DNA of 64,000 nucleotides from Massilia sp. W12. GTDB taxonomy: Bacteria; Pseudomonadota; Gammaproteobacteria; Burkholderiales; Burkholderiaceae_D. Location of the stretch: positions 2,356,001 to 2,420,000 of the forward strand of contig NZ_CP147776.1 in the NCBI RefSeq assembly GCF_037300705.1, in the 5' to 3' direction. Both the position numbers and the translations under genes were made by a program. The notes under the pieces are model-generated. The model ran no database searches. It was not told the origin of the DNA and saw nothing but the letters and a program-made list of their open reading frames with translations. Shown here piece after piece: positions 51,726 to 61,615 of the stretch (the first letter of the stretch is position 1; each line of letters begins with the position of its first letter).

Positions 51726-53324
51726 ATGCTTTCCACAGCGAATATCACGATGCAGTTCGGGGCCAAGCCCCTGTTTGAAAATATTTCAGTCAAATTCGGC
51801 GATGGCAATCGCTATGGCTTGATCGGGGCCAATGGCTGCGGTAAATCCACCTTTATGAAAATTCTGGGCGGCGACCTGGAACAATCCGCCGGCGTGGTCA
51901 TGCTCGACCCCAATGAGCGCCTGGGTAAATTGCGCCAGGATCAATTCGCCTACGAAGAAATGCGCGTGCTGGATGTGGTGATGATGGGCCACACCGAGAT
52001 GTGGGCCGCGATGAGCGAGCGCGATGCGATTTACGCCAACCCGGAAGCGACTGACGACGACTATATGCGCGCGGCGGATCTGGAAGCCAAATTCGCCGAA
52101 TATGACGGCTATACCGCCGAATCGCGCGCCGGTGAATTGCTGTTGGGCGTCGGCGTGCCGCTGGAGCAGCACAATGGCCCGATGAGCAATGTCGCGCCCG
52201 GCTGGAAGCTGCGCGTCTTGCTGGCGCAGGCGCTGTTTTCCGATCCGGATATCTTATTGCTCGACGAACCGACCAATAACCTCGACATCAACACCATCCG
52301 CTGGCTGGAAGATGTGCTGAATCAGCGCAATTCGACCATGATCATCATTTCGCATGATCGACACTTTCTGAATCAGGTCTGCACCCATATGGCGGATATG
52401 GACTACGGCACCTTGAAAGTCTATCCCGGCAATTATGACGACTATATGCTGGCTTCGACCCAGGCGCGCAATCAGCAATTGATGGCCAACGCCAAAGCCA
52501 AGGACAAAATCGCTGAATTGCAAGACTTTGTGCGCCGCTTCTCGGCAAACAAATCCAAGGCGCGCCAAGCCACCTCGCGCTTAAAGCAAATCGACAAGAT
52601 CAAGGTGGAAGATGTGAAACCGTCTTCGCGCCAAAATCCCTACATCCGCTTTGAGGCGGAAAAGAAATTGCACCGTCTGGCGGTGGAAGTGCAGGGCTTG
52701 GCCAAGTCGTTTGACCGGCGCATTTTCAATAACTTCAACATCAATATCGAAGCCGGCGAAAAAATCGCCATCATCGGCGCCAACGGGGTGGGTAAAACCA
52801 CACTGTTGCGCTGCCTGGGCGGCGAATTATGCGGTTTGCAAGCTGATCACGGCCTGGTGAAATGGGCTGAGCATGCGCAAATCGGTTATATGCCGCAAGA
52901 TCCGGCGGAAGAGTTCGCGCGCGATTTGAATCTGACCGATTGGATGGGGCAGTGGACGCGCGAAGGCGATGATGATCAGGCGGTGCGCTCGATTCTGGGC
53001 CGCTTGCTGTTCTCCGGCGATGAGGTGCGCAAATCGGTGCAGGTGCTGTCCGGCGGTGAAAAGGGCCGCATGATGTATGGCAAGCTGATGTTGGGCCGCT
53101 ATAACGTGATGCTGCTGGACGAACCGACCAACCATATGGATATGGAGTCGATTGAATCGCTGAATATGGCGCTGGAAAAGTACACCGGCACCCTGATTTT
53201 CGTTTCGCACGACCGCGAATTCGTGTCTTCGCTGGCGACCCGTATTCTGGAAATCAAAGAAGATGGCATCATCGACTTTGCCGGCGGCTATGAGGAATAT
53301 CTGAGCAGCCAGGGCTTGGTCTGA
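51726..53324 (+). CDS. ybiT: ABC-F ATPase YbiT
   Basis: 532 residues, soluble, two ABC domains: first Walker [10 protein letters not shown] (about 35-43), second GANGVGKTT (about 352-360). Both carry Walker B with 'LLDEPTN' and the ABC-F linker '[21 protein letters not shown]' is seen here as [14 protein letters not shown]. The sequence follows E. coli YbiT closely from the first residues ('[15 protein letters not shown]'). ABC-F proteins act on ribosomes rather than in transport. A strong hairpin follows the stop. Confidence 0.95.
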   Translation: MLSTANITMQFGAKPLFENISVKFGDGNRYGLIGANGCGKSTFMKILGGDLEQSAGVVMLDPNERLGKLRQDQFAYEEMRVLDVVMMGHTEMWAAMSERDAIYANPEATDDDYMRAADLEAKFAEYDGYTAESRAGELLLGVGVPLEQHNGPMSNVAPGWKLRVLLAQALFSDPDILLLDEPTNNLDINTIRWLEDVLNQRNSTMIIISHDRHFLNQVCTHMADMDYGTLKVYPGNYDDYMLASTQARNQQLMANAKAKDKIAELQDFVRRFSANKSKARQATSRLKQIDKIKVEDVKPSSRQNPYIRFEAEKKLHRLAVEVQGLAKSFDRRIFNNFNINIEAGEKIAIIGANGVGKTTLLRCLGGELCGLQADHGLVKWAEHAQIGYMPQDPAEEFARDLNLTDWMGQWTREGDDDQAVRSILGRLLFSGDEVRKSVQVLSGGEKGRMMYGKLMLGRYNVMLLDEPTNHMDMESIESLNMALEKYTGTLIFVSHDREFVSSLATRILEIKEDGIIDFAGGYEEYLSSQGLV

Positions 53325-53331
53325 TCTGACT

Positions 53332-53360
53332 GGCCGGCTTGCATCTTATGCAAGCCGGCC
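53332..53360. terminator. bidirectional hairpin between ybiT and the S41 peptidase gene
   Basis: A perfect 12-base stem GGCCGGCTTGCA/TGCAAGCCGGCC with loop TCTTA lies between two convergent genes, 8 bases after the ybiT stop. There is no clear T-run, but the position and stem strength fit a terminator for both strands. Confidence 0.65.
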
Positions 53361-53379
53361 TCACTGCAAAGCACACGCC

Positions 53380-54480
53380 TTATTTGCCGGGTGTCTGGAA
53401 TTTCGCTTTCAGATCCTGCGCGATTTTTTCCAATGCGCTCTTGCGGCGCGGCGTTTGCTCTGTCGCAATCACGCCTTGCAGCGCGCTCCAATGCGCCAGC
53501 GCCAGAGCTTGTTCTGCAGCGACAGGCTGATCCGGCGTCACCCCCACGCCTTCCCAATTGCTTCCGCTGATGGGATTGCGCGCGCGCCCATTCGGAATGA
53601 ACACGCTCATATGCGGCGCCAATTTGTAATCCTCTCCCGGATGCGCGCCGCCGCCGGTGGTTTCGCCGATCAGGGTGGCGCGCTTGAGGTTTTTCAGGTT
53701 GTAGCTGAATTCTTCCGCTGCCGAAAAAGTGTGCTTGGAGGTCAGCACATACAAAGGCTTTTTGCTGCCGAAACGTTTGCCCGGCACCCAGGCATGGCTC
53801 CAATATTGAATCGGTTCTTTGCGATAGCGGTACAGCATATCGTTTAAGTGCACCGGCTGCGCATCCAGCAGATAGCTGGTGATTAAGGCCACCGTGGCCG
53901 GCTCGCCGCCGCCATTGCGGCGCAGATCGATAATCAAGGCGTTGGCCTGCGCCGCCAGATTCATGACGGCGGCGATATTCTCACCCGCCAATTGCGGATC
54001 GGCAAAGCCGGTCAATTCCACATAGGCGATATTGCCGGGCAGGCGTTCAAATTTCTCCACCCCGTAATTCACTGAGCGCAACATGGCCTGGTCAGCTTGC
54101 TGCTGTTCCGCGCTCAAGACCGGCGGCTGGCCCGGCGCCGCATCTTCAGCCACGACAAGCGGGCTTAAGCCGACGCGGAAATGCTTGTCCTGCGACGCGG
54201 CTTGCAAATGTTCGGTGAGTAATTTGGCGAAATCGTGCCAATTCGCCGCCGCCTGATAGGCGCCTGCCTTGTCATGCGCTTTGAGCGCGGCGGCGACTTT
54301 TTGCGCCACTTCCGGGAACACATAATTGGCTTGCACTTTATTAATCAGGGTTTGCAAAGCGGCCTGTTTTTGCGCCTGGCTGATGGCTTGCGCCTCAATC
54401 GCAGGCAGGGGTTTGGCCGGGTTGGCCCAGGCTGGCAGGGCCAGCAAACTGCAGGCTAAGATGGCGATTTTTGCATGCAT
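53380..54480 (-). CDS. S41-family serine peptidase, exported
   Basis: 366 residues from the ATG at 54480, which begins a signal peptide (MHAKIAILACSLLALPAWA). An upstream frame to 54720 is spurious. The C-terminal S41 (tail-specific protease-like) domain spans about residues 170-345: 'ALIIDLRRNGGGEPATVALI' seen as LIIDLRRNGGG, and the nucleophile Ser in 'TSKHTFSAAEEFSYNL'. No PDZ domain is evident, as in the retinol-binding-protein-like S41 branch. Probably periplasmic. It is divergent from the Lrp-type regulator gene. Confidence 0.85.
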   Translation of the reverse strand: MHAKIAILACSLLALPAWANPAKPLPAIEAQAISQAQKQAALQTLINKVQANYVFPEVAQKVAAALKAHDKAGAYQAAANWHDFAKLLTEHLQAASQDKHFRVGLSPLVVAEDAAPGQPPVLSAEQQQADQAMLRSVNYGVEKFERLPGNIAYVELTGFADPQLAGENIAAVMNLAAQANALIIDLRRNGGGEPATVALITSYLLDAQPVHLNDMLYRYRKEPIQYWSHAWVPGKRFGSKKPLYVLTSKHTFSAAEEFSYNLKNLKRATLIGETTGGGAHPGEDYKLAPHMSVFIPNGRARNPISGSNWEGVGVTPDQPVAAEQALALAHWSALQGVIATEQTPRRKSALEKIAQDLKAKFQTPGK

Positions 54481-54604
54481 GGTGATGTCTCCTGATAATT
54501 GCGCGGCACAGCGCAGAAAGTGTGAGCCATTATAGAAACAGGCGGCTTGTGATTTTTTCGGATTTTTCTCTAAAATGGCGTCATTCACCGAGGAAAACAC
54601 GACC

Positions 54605-55045
54605 ATGGACAAGATTGACCGCCAAATCATCGAAATACTGCATAAAGACGCCAGAATCAGCCTGCGCGAACTGGGCGAGGCGGTGCATTTAAGCGCCAAT
54701 ACCGTGGGCGAGCGCATCAAACGCTTGCAGCAGCAAGGCGTGATCAGCGGCTACCATGCCGCGCTGGATTTGCAGGCTTTGGGTTTGCCGCTGCAAGCCA
54801 TGATTGATGTCAAGCTGGCGCGCCATACGCTGGCGCAGGAATTTGAAGCCGCCATTCTCACCATTCCGGGGATTTTGGAGGCTTCGCTGGTGACGGGCAG
54901 CTATGATTATCTGCTGCGCGTGGCCTGTGTCGATCAAGGCGGCTTGATGCGCATCATTGAAACATTGCGCACCCGCGCCGGGGCGCAAGACACCTACAGC
55001 CGGGTGATCTTGCGCCATACGCAATTGCGCAATCCGCTGCAATAA
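54605..55045 (+). CDS. Lrp/AsnC-family regulator
   Basis: 146 residues from the ATG at 54605. N-terminal helix-turn-helix ('MDKIDRQIIEILHKDARIS', '...LSANTVGERIKRLQQQGVI') and a C-terminal RAM/AsnC ligand domain (about 65-140, 'GSYDYLLRVACVD'). These proteins bind amino acids and control nearby genes. It is divergent from the S41 peptidase across a 124-base gap that could hold its operator. Complete, typical length. Confidence 0.9.
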   Translation: MDKIDRQIIEILHKDARISLRELGEAVHLSANTVGERIKRLQQQGVISGYHAALDLQALGLPLQAMIDVKLARHTLAQEFEAAILTIPGILEASLVTGSYDYLLRVACVDQGGLMRIIETLRTRAGAQDTYSRVILRHTQLRNPLQ

Positions 55046-55049
55046 GCGC

Positions 55050-57458
55050 TTACAGCACGCTAAAGCTTTGCGGCGCGCAGAGCGCAGTATAGCCGTCGGC
55101 GTATAAATACCAGGCGCTGTATTCGCCGCGCGCCAGGCTGGCGCTATTGAATTGCACAGCGCCAAAGCCTTGCGGCGCATAGGCCCACAGCTTGGAGCCG
55201 GCGGCGCCCGGCTGCTGTCCCTTGGCGTAAATGCCAACCCAATTTTTACTGTGCAATTGGGCCGCCGGGCTTTGATAGCCGATGCTGATGCTGGCGCCTT
55301 GTTGCACGCTTGGCGTGGTCAGCATCAGGCCCGGTTCTTCCAGCCGGCGCGCGAGGGCCGGATCGGTGCGGCTGAATGCGCCGTTTTCAATATGCCCGGC
55401 AAAGCGCCGCAAATACGCACCGTCGGCCGCGCACAGCACCTTCCAGTCATACCAGCCGAAACTGGCGTGCGCCGGCAAATAGACGGTGCGCCGCTCGCCG
55501 GCGGCCAGCTGCAGCTTTTGGCCGGGTGCGCCATACGCCATATCGATTAAATCAGCCTGCAGCGCCTGCCCGCCCTGATTGGCGAATGTGAGCGCGACTT
55601 GATTGGCGCCGGGCACATGGCGCGCCCAGACTTCCAGCAGCAGATTGTGTTGCAGACTGCCGCTGCATTCGCGCAAAAAGCCGCCCGCCGCATGCACCCA
55701 TAAATGATAGGCGTCACCCGAGCAGTTCCAATTTTCCTGCGCCAGCGAGCGGCCTGCTTCGAGCGCGTAATACCAGGGGCCATCGCTGCGTTGGCGCGAA
55801 TACACGATAAACGCGCCGCCATCGCGCCCGCTATTGTGCAGGATAAGCCCGAGCTGGCGGCCAGTGCGCACAAAATCAGCGCTGAAATCATATTGCAGCG
55901 GACAATAGCCGCGCGGCCCGTTGCTGGCGACTTCCTGCACCGGCAGGCTTTGCAATTTGGGCGGCTGCGGATAGGGCTTGCCGGTGACCAGCGACCAGGA
56001 GGTGTTTTTCGGCACCGAATCGGGCCAGACCTGATTTGGATTTTTAAAGTCAAACGCGGCCCGCATATCGCCCAACACCGCGCGACGCCAGGGCGAAATC
56101 AGGCGGCATGTCACGTCTTCGCGTTTTTTGCCCAAGCCCTGCACCAGCCATTCTTCCAAAAAGCGCAGCTTCGAGGTGTGGTCCATCAATTGTGAACAGA
56201 CCCGGCCGCCGCGCGTCCAGGGCGAGATGATCAGCATCGGCACACGCGGCCCGAGGCCGGTCGGCACGCCGTTGATCGCCTCCCATTGGCCGACATGGGG
56301 CAGCGTGGTTTTGCCCATTTCCGCATGCAGCGGGGCCAGATGCGAAGGCATATGGTCAAAAAAGCCGTCATTTTCATCATAGCTCAGTAAAAAAACCGTC
56401 TTTGACCATACCGCCGGATTGGCCACTAAGGCCGCCAACAGGCGCGCCGTCAGGTTTTCGCCGGCATTCGGCGAATTCGGCGAATGCTCGGTGTAATCAT
56501 TTGGCGCACAAATCCAGGAAACCTGGGGCAGGGCATTGTTTTTGACATCATTGGCGAATTGCGCCACCAGCCAATCGGCGCGCGTGCCGACTGAATTCGC
56601 CTCATTCGAGCCTGGCGCCAGCTGCCGGCCTTTTTGATATAAGGGCGAATCACTTGATAAGCGTGAACCATCCGGATTGATGCGGAATTGTTTGAAATAC
56701 GCCAGATAATTATCGCCATAATTATCCCATTCCTGATACACCTTCCAACTGACTTGATTGGCTTCCAGCACTTCAGCATAGGTTTGCCAATTCGGCGCGG
56801 CTTTGGTGATTTCAGCTGAAATATTATCTTTAGCCGGATCATTATTATAATAACCGGCGGCATTGATATTATATAAGCCGCCAGGAAAGCCCAGCATATT
56901 TTGACATGTACCGCTCAAGGAATATAAACGATTGGGATCAGTGGCGCCGAAAATCGAGCAGTGATATTCATCGCAAATCGTAAAAGCATCTGCCAGCGCA
57001 TAATAAAAGGGAATATCTTCGCGGTTAAAATACCCCATCGCCTGCGCGCTTTTGCGCTTGACCCAGGCGTCCCAGCCCTGCCATTCCGTCTGATTGCCTT
57101 TCCAGGAATGGTTGGTGCCAAGCGAAAGCGCGCTGGTGTTTTTCGCGTCAAAATGGAAAGGCAATACATGGCCGCCTTTGCCATCCGGTTGATACCACAC
57201 CGGCGCCCCGCCCGGCAGACGGATGGCGCGCGGATCATGAAAACCGCGCACCCCCGGCAGGCAGCCGAAATAATGGTCAAAGGCGCGGTTTTCCTGCATA
57301 AAAATCACCACATGGCCAATATCGGCCAGCGTGCCGCTTTGATGATGTGCGGGGATTGCCAGGGCTTGTTTAATCAAATCCGGAAACAGATTTGATGCCG
57401 CCAACGCACCGGCGCCGGCCAGAAAGCCGCGCCGCCCGGATGTTTTATTGTCTTGCAT
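55050..57458 (-). CDS. phosphocholine-specific phospholipase C (Tat-exported)
   Basis: 802 residues from the ATG at 57458 (GGGAGC upstream). The N-terminus carries a twin-arginine signal 'SGRRGFLAGAGALAASN'. A phosphoesterase domain follows (about 40-460), with 'HVVIFMQENRAFDHYFGCLPG', seen as VVIFMQENRAFDHYFG, and 'FLLSYDENDGFFDHMPS', the metal and catalytic sites of PlcC/PlcN-type enzymes. Two C-terminal domains of unknown function (about 580-800) match the family. It hydrolyses phosphatidylcholine or sphingomyelin in the periplasm or outside. The stop lies 4 bases from the end of the convergent Lrp gene. Confidence 0.93.
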   Translation of the reverse strand: MQDNKTSGRRGFLAGAGALAASNLFPDLIKQALAIPAHHQSGTLADIGHVVIFMQENRAFDHYFGCLPGVRGFHDPRAIRLPGGAPVWYQPDGKGGHVLPFHFDAKNTSALSLGTNHSWKGNQTEWQGWDAWVKRKSAQAMGYFNREDIPFYYALADAFTICDEYHCSIFGATDPNRLYSLSGTCQNMLGFPGGLYNINAAGYYNNDPAKDNISAEITKAAPNWQTYAEVLEANQVSWKVYQEWDNYGDNYLAYFKQFRINPDGSRLSSDSPLYQKGRQLAPGSNEANSVGTRADWLVAQFANDVKNNALPQVSWICAPNDYTEHSPNSPNAGENLTARLLAALVANPAVWSKTVFLLSYDENDGFFDHMPSHLAPLHAEMGKTTLPHVGQWEAINGVPTGLGPRVPMLIISPWTRGGRVCSQLMDHTSKLRFLEEWLVQGLGKKREDVTCRLISPWRRAVLGDMRAAFDFKNPNQVWPDSVPKNTSWSLVTGKPYPQPPKLQSLPVQEVASNGPRGYCPLQYDFSADFVRTGRQLGLILHNSGRDGGAFIVYSRQRSDGPWYYALEAGRSLAQENWNCSGDAYHLWVHAAGGFLRECSGSLQHNLLLEVWARHVPGANQVALTFANQGGQALQADLIDMAYGAPGQKLQLAAGERRTVYLPAHASFGWYDWKVLCAADGAYLRRFAGHIENGAFSRTDPALARRLEEPGLMLTTPSVQQGASISIGYQSPAAQLHSKNWVGIYAKGQQPGAAGSKLWAYAPQGFGAVQFNSASLARGEYSAWYLYADGYTALCAPQSFSVL

Positions 57459-58123
57459 ATGCGCTCCCGATGTGTGAAAAGCAGAAATCATATGCCCGGG
57501 GTGTGACAATATTATGTCTGCATGCCCGATAAAATCATTTCAAAGCCGCTCTGTTTAAAAATAATTTATATCGTGCTGTTTTCGTCGATAACCATGGGGT
57601 TTTATGCATAATAGCAGAAATAAAGCGCCGCTTCAGCTGGATTCAAGCCAAAACTGCAGGCTGGCTTGCGCGCAGCGATAAACAAGATCGACAGCTGTTG
57701 TGCCATATTCTTGAAACAGGCAGAAAATCAATACAGATACTGAAGTTCGGCATTCATAAGGATGGACGAAGCAGATTCCGTTCGCCCTGAGCCTGTCGAA
57801 GGGTATGGTTGATGATGGTTCGACAGGCTCAGCACGAACGGCAAAACCCAAACCGTGCTTCGACAAGCTTCGCACAATCAAGCTGCAACCCGCTTGGCAT
57901 ATCAGACCGGATTGTTAGCGCAGTGGCTCATTAGGTACTACAGATAAAAACCCAGCGTCTGCACATTTTGCATGACGCGGCATACTGCACGCGCGCGTTG
58001 CGGGCGCCCCGGAGGCTGCTGCGAATCCGGCTTTACCTTGCAGCTGACGGCATGCTAAATTGGCAAGTATGGACATCACACCTTGGCGGGCGGCGCCTCT
58101 GATGTCCTGTGCCGGGAGCGAAG
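57459..58123. other. intergenic region
   Basis: About 660 bases between divergent genes. The AT-rich part (57510-57620) probably holds the phospholipase promoter. A dispersed palindromic element lies at 57776-57870. The remainder up to the kinase gene shows no clear features; short frames within it are not supported. Confidence 0.6.
57776..57870. repeat. dispersed palindromic element, copy 3
   Basis: Contains CCCTGAGCCTGTCGAAGG, then the inverted CGACAGGCTCAGCACGAACG, then a second inverted arm CCGTGCTTCGACAAGCTT. The same arms occur at 11456-11531 and 11610-11665, here arranged in a different order. Confidence 0.8.
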
Positions 58124-61009
58124 ATGGACTTATATGCAAGCAAGCAAAGGGTGCAGGAATTGCACACCATGCTTGCCAATAACGGAGAGGGGACGCCGGT
58201 TTCGCCCCGCGATTTTGCGCTGTGGCAGGAATTGGCCTGGGCCTTGCGCGAGCGTGACCCGCAGCGCGCCTTGCAGATCCAAAAGCGCTTGCATGTGCCA
58301 GACTTGCTGCAGCAAGTCTCAACCGCCTTGCAAGTCCGTCATTGGCTCACCCAATCCTGTTTGCACTGTCTGGACGCACAAGTGCCGGCGGCGCTTTCCG
58401 CATTGCAGCAGGCGCGCGAATTGTTAGCGCACGCGCCGGATTTGCTGCTGGCGGGCGATTTGGCGTTTTGCCACGCATCCATCTTGCAAGAGCTTTCCCG
58501 CGCCGAGCAGCGCGATCAGGCGTTTGCCGACGCCGCCGCCGCCTGGCAAGAGGCCGGCGACGGACTGCGCGCCGCCGTGGCGCGCGCCAAAACCTTGCAT
58601 TTCAACGCTTTCCTTGATCAACGCCAGACGCGCGAACGCGCCTTGCAGGAATCCGCCAAACCCTGGGCCAGTGATCCCCTGGTGGCGGCCTGGCTGCATA
58701 GCGCGCTCGGGATTTTGGCGGTGTATGCAGGTGATCCGGCCAGCGGCATCCGCGATTATTTGCTGGCCTTTAGCGCCGCCAACAACAGCGGCCAGTTGCG
58801 CCATGCCATTGTGTCAGTCAGCAATGCCGCCGACGCCTTCGCCACGCTGGGCGATTTGCAAGCATCGCTGGAGTGGGGCGAACAGGCGCTCGAATTGGCG
58901 CGCCGCAGCGCAATGGCGGCCATGCAGGGCACTGCCCTGATCCAAGTCGGCAATACTTTGCGGCAATTGGGCCGTTTGCAGGAAGCGGAACGCATGCTGC
59001 TGGATGCGCAACACAGCTTGCAACCGGTGGCCGGTTCCCCCACCTGGCAGCTAACCTTGCATTATCTGGGCGAATTGCAGCTGGATCTGGCCAAGCCGGC
59101 GCAAGCCCTGATTTACTTCGGCCAGCAGGAAGCGATCTTGGCCAACAGCGGGGCGGCGCCGATGATTATGCGCACCCTGCGCGGGCAAGCCAAAGCCTAT
59201 TGCGATCTGGGACAGTATGAGCAGGCCATGGAAAAATTGCGCAGTGCGCTGCAGATGGCGCAGCAGCAGCACAGCAGCAATGAAATCATTGATCTGCTTT
59301 GCATCAAAGCCGAGCTGTGTCACCGCCATCAGTTAGCGGCGCCGCCCGAGAGCGTTGAGCCGAATGCCCATTTGCATTGGTTAAAACAAGCGCTGCAAGT
59401 CGCCGGCACGATTGATGAATTCATTGTTCCTTCCAGCCTGTTCGACACCATCGCCAACGCGTATGCCGAAGCGGCCTGCTTTGATCAAGCCTTCGCCTAT
59501 GCGCGTGCGGCCGCAGGCGCGCGTGAGCAACAGCATCTGGCTGATGCGAATAACCGCGCCATCGCCATGCAAGTGCGGCTCGACACAGAGCGCGCCAAAG
59601 CGGAAGCGCTGCACCACCTGGAACTGGCGCAAACCGAATCACGCCGCGCCGCCGCTTTGCAAGAAGCCTCGCAAACACTGGAAACCCTGGGCAGCATCGG
59701 GCGTGAAATCACCGCCTGCTTAGACAGCGCTGCGGTGTTTGCCGCGCTGTACCGGAATGTCAAACAGTTATTGGATGTCACGTCGTTTTGCGTCTATCTC
59801 TTGCAACAAGACGGGCAGGGCTTGCATTGTCCCTTTGCGCTGGAAGAAGAAGCGCCGATCAACATCGCTGATGTGCCGCTGGATCATCCGTTTGCCTTGT
59901 CGGCGCGCTGCGCACGCGAGCGCCAGGATATTTTCATCAACGCCGACGGCAACGACAATGTGCAATCCAAAATCCCGGATACCCTGGATACGCAAAGCCT
60001 CTTATTCACGCCCTTGCTGGTGAATGAACGCTTGCTGGGCGTGTTGTCGATTCAATCGCTGCGCCCGCATGCTTATGCGGAGCGCGAACGTTCGATTTTC
60101 CGCACCCTGAGCGCATATGGCGCGATTGCTCTGGACAACGCCAGCGCCTACGCCCTGGCCGAGCGCGAACGGCTGGCCGCCACACTGGCGCGCGAACAGG
60201 CCGACCACGCGCTGGCGGAATTGCGTCTGACCCAGGCCAAGCTGGTGCAATCGGAAAAAATGGCGTCTTTAGGCCGTCTGGTGGCGGGCGTGGCGCATGA
60301 ATTGAATACGCCGCTGGGCAATGGTCTGGTGGCGGCCTCGGCCTTGGAAGAGCAATTGCAACATCTGCAGCAAGCCGTGGCGCAAGGACATATCAGTCTG
60401 AGTGAAATGCGTGAAATGTTAAGCGACTTGCAGACCGCCGCCAGCATCATGCACACCAGTCTGGCGCGCGGGGCCAAGCTGGTGCAAACCTTCAAACAAT
60501 TGGCGGTTGAGCAAAGCGGCGCGCGCCGTCATCGCTTTCAATTGCAGGAAGTGTTGGAGCCGGTGCTGGCCGACTTCAGCGCGCGCCTGCAAGCCTCTCC
60601 CTGTCAATTGCGGGTATTGCCTTATCCCGCGTTGCAACTCAACAGTTTTCCCGATGTGCTGGCCGATGTCTTAAAACGCCTGCTGGAAAATGCGATTCAA
60701 CACGCCTTCCATGGCCGCAGCCAGGGACAGATTACGCTCCACTGCAAACAGGGCAGCCATACCGGCTTGCGGATTTTGGTGCAAGACGATGGCAATGGCA
60801 TCGCCGCCGCCGATCTGGGCAAGGTGTTTGATCCTTTTTTCACCACCCAATTCGGCCAGGGCAGCTCGGGCCTGGGCCTGCACATTGCGCACAATGCCGT
60901 GACCCAGGTTTTAGGCGGCAGCCTGACTGTGTTTTCCACCCCGGGCCGGGGCAGTGAGTTTGAACTCGACTTGCCGCTGGTGGCGCCTTATAACGACCGC
61001 CTGGATTAA
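58124..61009 (+). CDS. soluble sensor histidine kinase with TPR and GAF domains
   Basis: 961 residues from the ATG at 58124 (GGGAGCG upstream). Residues about 30-480 form TPR-like helical repeats. A coiled coil (about 485-535) leads to a GAF domain (about 540-680). The kinase follows: H-box '[12 protein letters not shown]' (His725), N-box '[12 protein letters not shown]', G1 'DDGNGI' and G2 '[14 protein letters not shown]' (about 905-935). No membrane helix is seen, so it is cytosolic. There is no response regulator next to it and no receiver domain in it, so its partner is unknown. TPRs suggest control by a protein ligand. Confidence 0.88.
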   Translation: MDLYASKQRVQELHTMLANNGEGTPVSPRDFALWQELAWALRERDPQRALQIQKRLHVPDLLQQVSTALQVRHWLTQSCLHCLDAQVPAALSALQQARELLAHAPDLLLAGDLAFCHASILQELSRAEQRDQAFADAAAAWQEAGDGLRAAVARAKTLHFNAFLDQRQTRERALQESAKPWASDPLVAAWLHSALGILAVYAGDPASGIRDYLLAFSAANNSGQLRHAIVSVSNAADAFATLGDLQASLEWGEQALELARRSAMAAMQGTALIQVGNTLRQLGRLQEAERMLLDAQHSLQPVAGSPTWQLTLHYLGELQLDLAKPAQALIYFGQQEAILANSGAAPMIMRTLRGQAKAYCDLGQYEQAMEKLRSALQMAQQQHSSNEIIDLLCIKAELCHRHQLAAPPESVEPNAHLHWLKQALQVAGTIDEFIVPSSLFDTIANAYAEAACFDQAFAYARAAAGAREQQHLADANNRAIAMQVRLDTERAKAEALHHLELAQTESRRAAALQEASQTLETLGSIGREITACLDSAAVFAALYRNVKQLLDVTSFCVYLLQQDGQGLHCPFALEEEAPINIADVPLDHPFALSARCARERQDIFINADGNDNVQSKIPDTLDTQSLLFTPLLVNERLLGVLSIQSLRPHAYAERERSIFRTLSAYGAIALDNASAYALAERERLAATLAREQADHALAELRLTQAKLVQSEKMASLGRLVAGVAHELNTPLGNGLVAASALEEQLQHLQQAVAQGHISLSEMREMLSDLQTAASIMHTSLARGAKLVQTFKQLAVEQSGARRHRFQLQEVLEPVLADFSARLQASPCQLRVLPYPALQLNSFPDVLADVLKRLLENAIQHAFHGRSQGQITLHCKQGSHTGLRILVQDDGNGIAAADLGKVFDPFFTTQFGQGSSGLGLHIAHNAVTQVLGGSLTVFSTPGRGSEFELDLPLVAPYNDRLD

Positions 61010-61045
61010 GCGCCCAAGCGCGCGCCGGCAGCGGCAAGCGCAGCC

Positions 61046-61540
61046 TTATTTCACCTTCACCCGCCCGCGCATTCCGGCTTCAAAATGTCCCGCAATCAGG
61101 CAGGCGAAATCGAGCGTGCCGCTTTTGCCAAAGCGCCAAATGATTTCGCCGCTGGCGCCGCCGGCCAGACTCAGCATATTCGGCTCTTCGTGCTGCATAT
61201 CCGGCTGTTGGCGCATCATCTCGGCATGGGCTTGCAATTCCGCCATCTGGCCCAGCACAAATTCATGCCGCAATTGACCGGCGTTGCGCACTTGCAAACG
61301 CAAGGTTTCGCCGGCGCGCACTTCGATTTTGTCCGGCGCAAAGCGCATTTTGTCATCCATCACAATCTGCACTGTGCGCTTGACATCTTTGGCGGCGCCG
61401 GGCGCGCCTATGCTTGACATCTGCGCATGCGCCCCATGCTGAGTGTGCGAGGCGTGGTGCTGATGGGAATGATTGCCGCCGGCTTGCGCCATATTGCTCA
61501 AGGCGCAAAGCGCAATCGCGCTGATAAGAAATTTGTTCAT
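61046..61540 (-). CDS. exported cupredoxin-like copper protein
   Basis: 164 residues with a signal peptide (about 1-20). A His-rich segment after it ('GGNHSHQHHASHTQHGAH') may bind copper. A plastocyanin-like fold (about 60-164) has copper ligand candidates His in 'GQLRHEFVLG' and Cys/His in 'DFACLIAGHFEAGM' (C-x5-H-x4-M, the usual type-1 site spacing). It is related to CopI/azurin-like copper-resistance proteins in the periplasm. It is downstream of the multicopper oxidase gene, same strand, 76 bases apart, so probably one operon. Confidence 0.85.
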   Translation of the reverse strand: MNKFLISAIALCALSNMAQAGGNHSHQHHASHTQHGAHAQMSSIGAPGAAKDVKRTVQIVMDDKMRFAPDKIEVRAGETLRLQVRNAGQLRHEFVLGQMAELQAHAEMMRQQPDMQHEEPNMLSLAGGASGEIIWRFGKSGTLDFACLIAGHFEAGMRGRVKVK

Positions 61541-61615
61541 AGCTCACCTGTTTTACCGATTCATTTTTTGGCGCGGGCAGTTTCGCACCCGCCACGCGCC
61601 GCACAATACAAGCCC

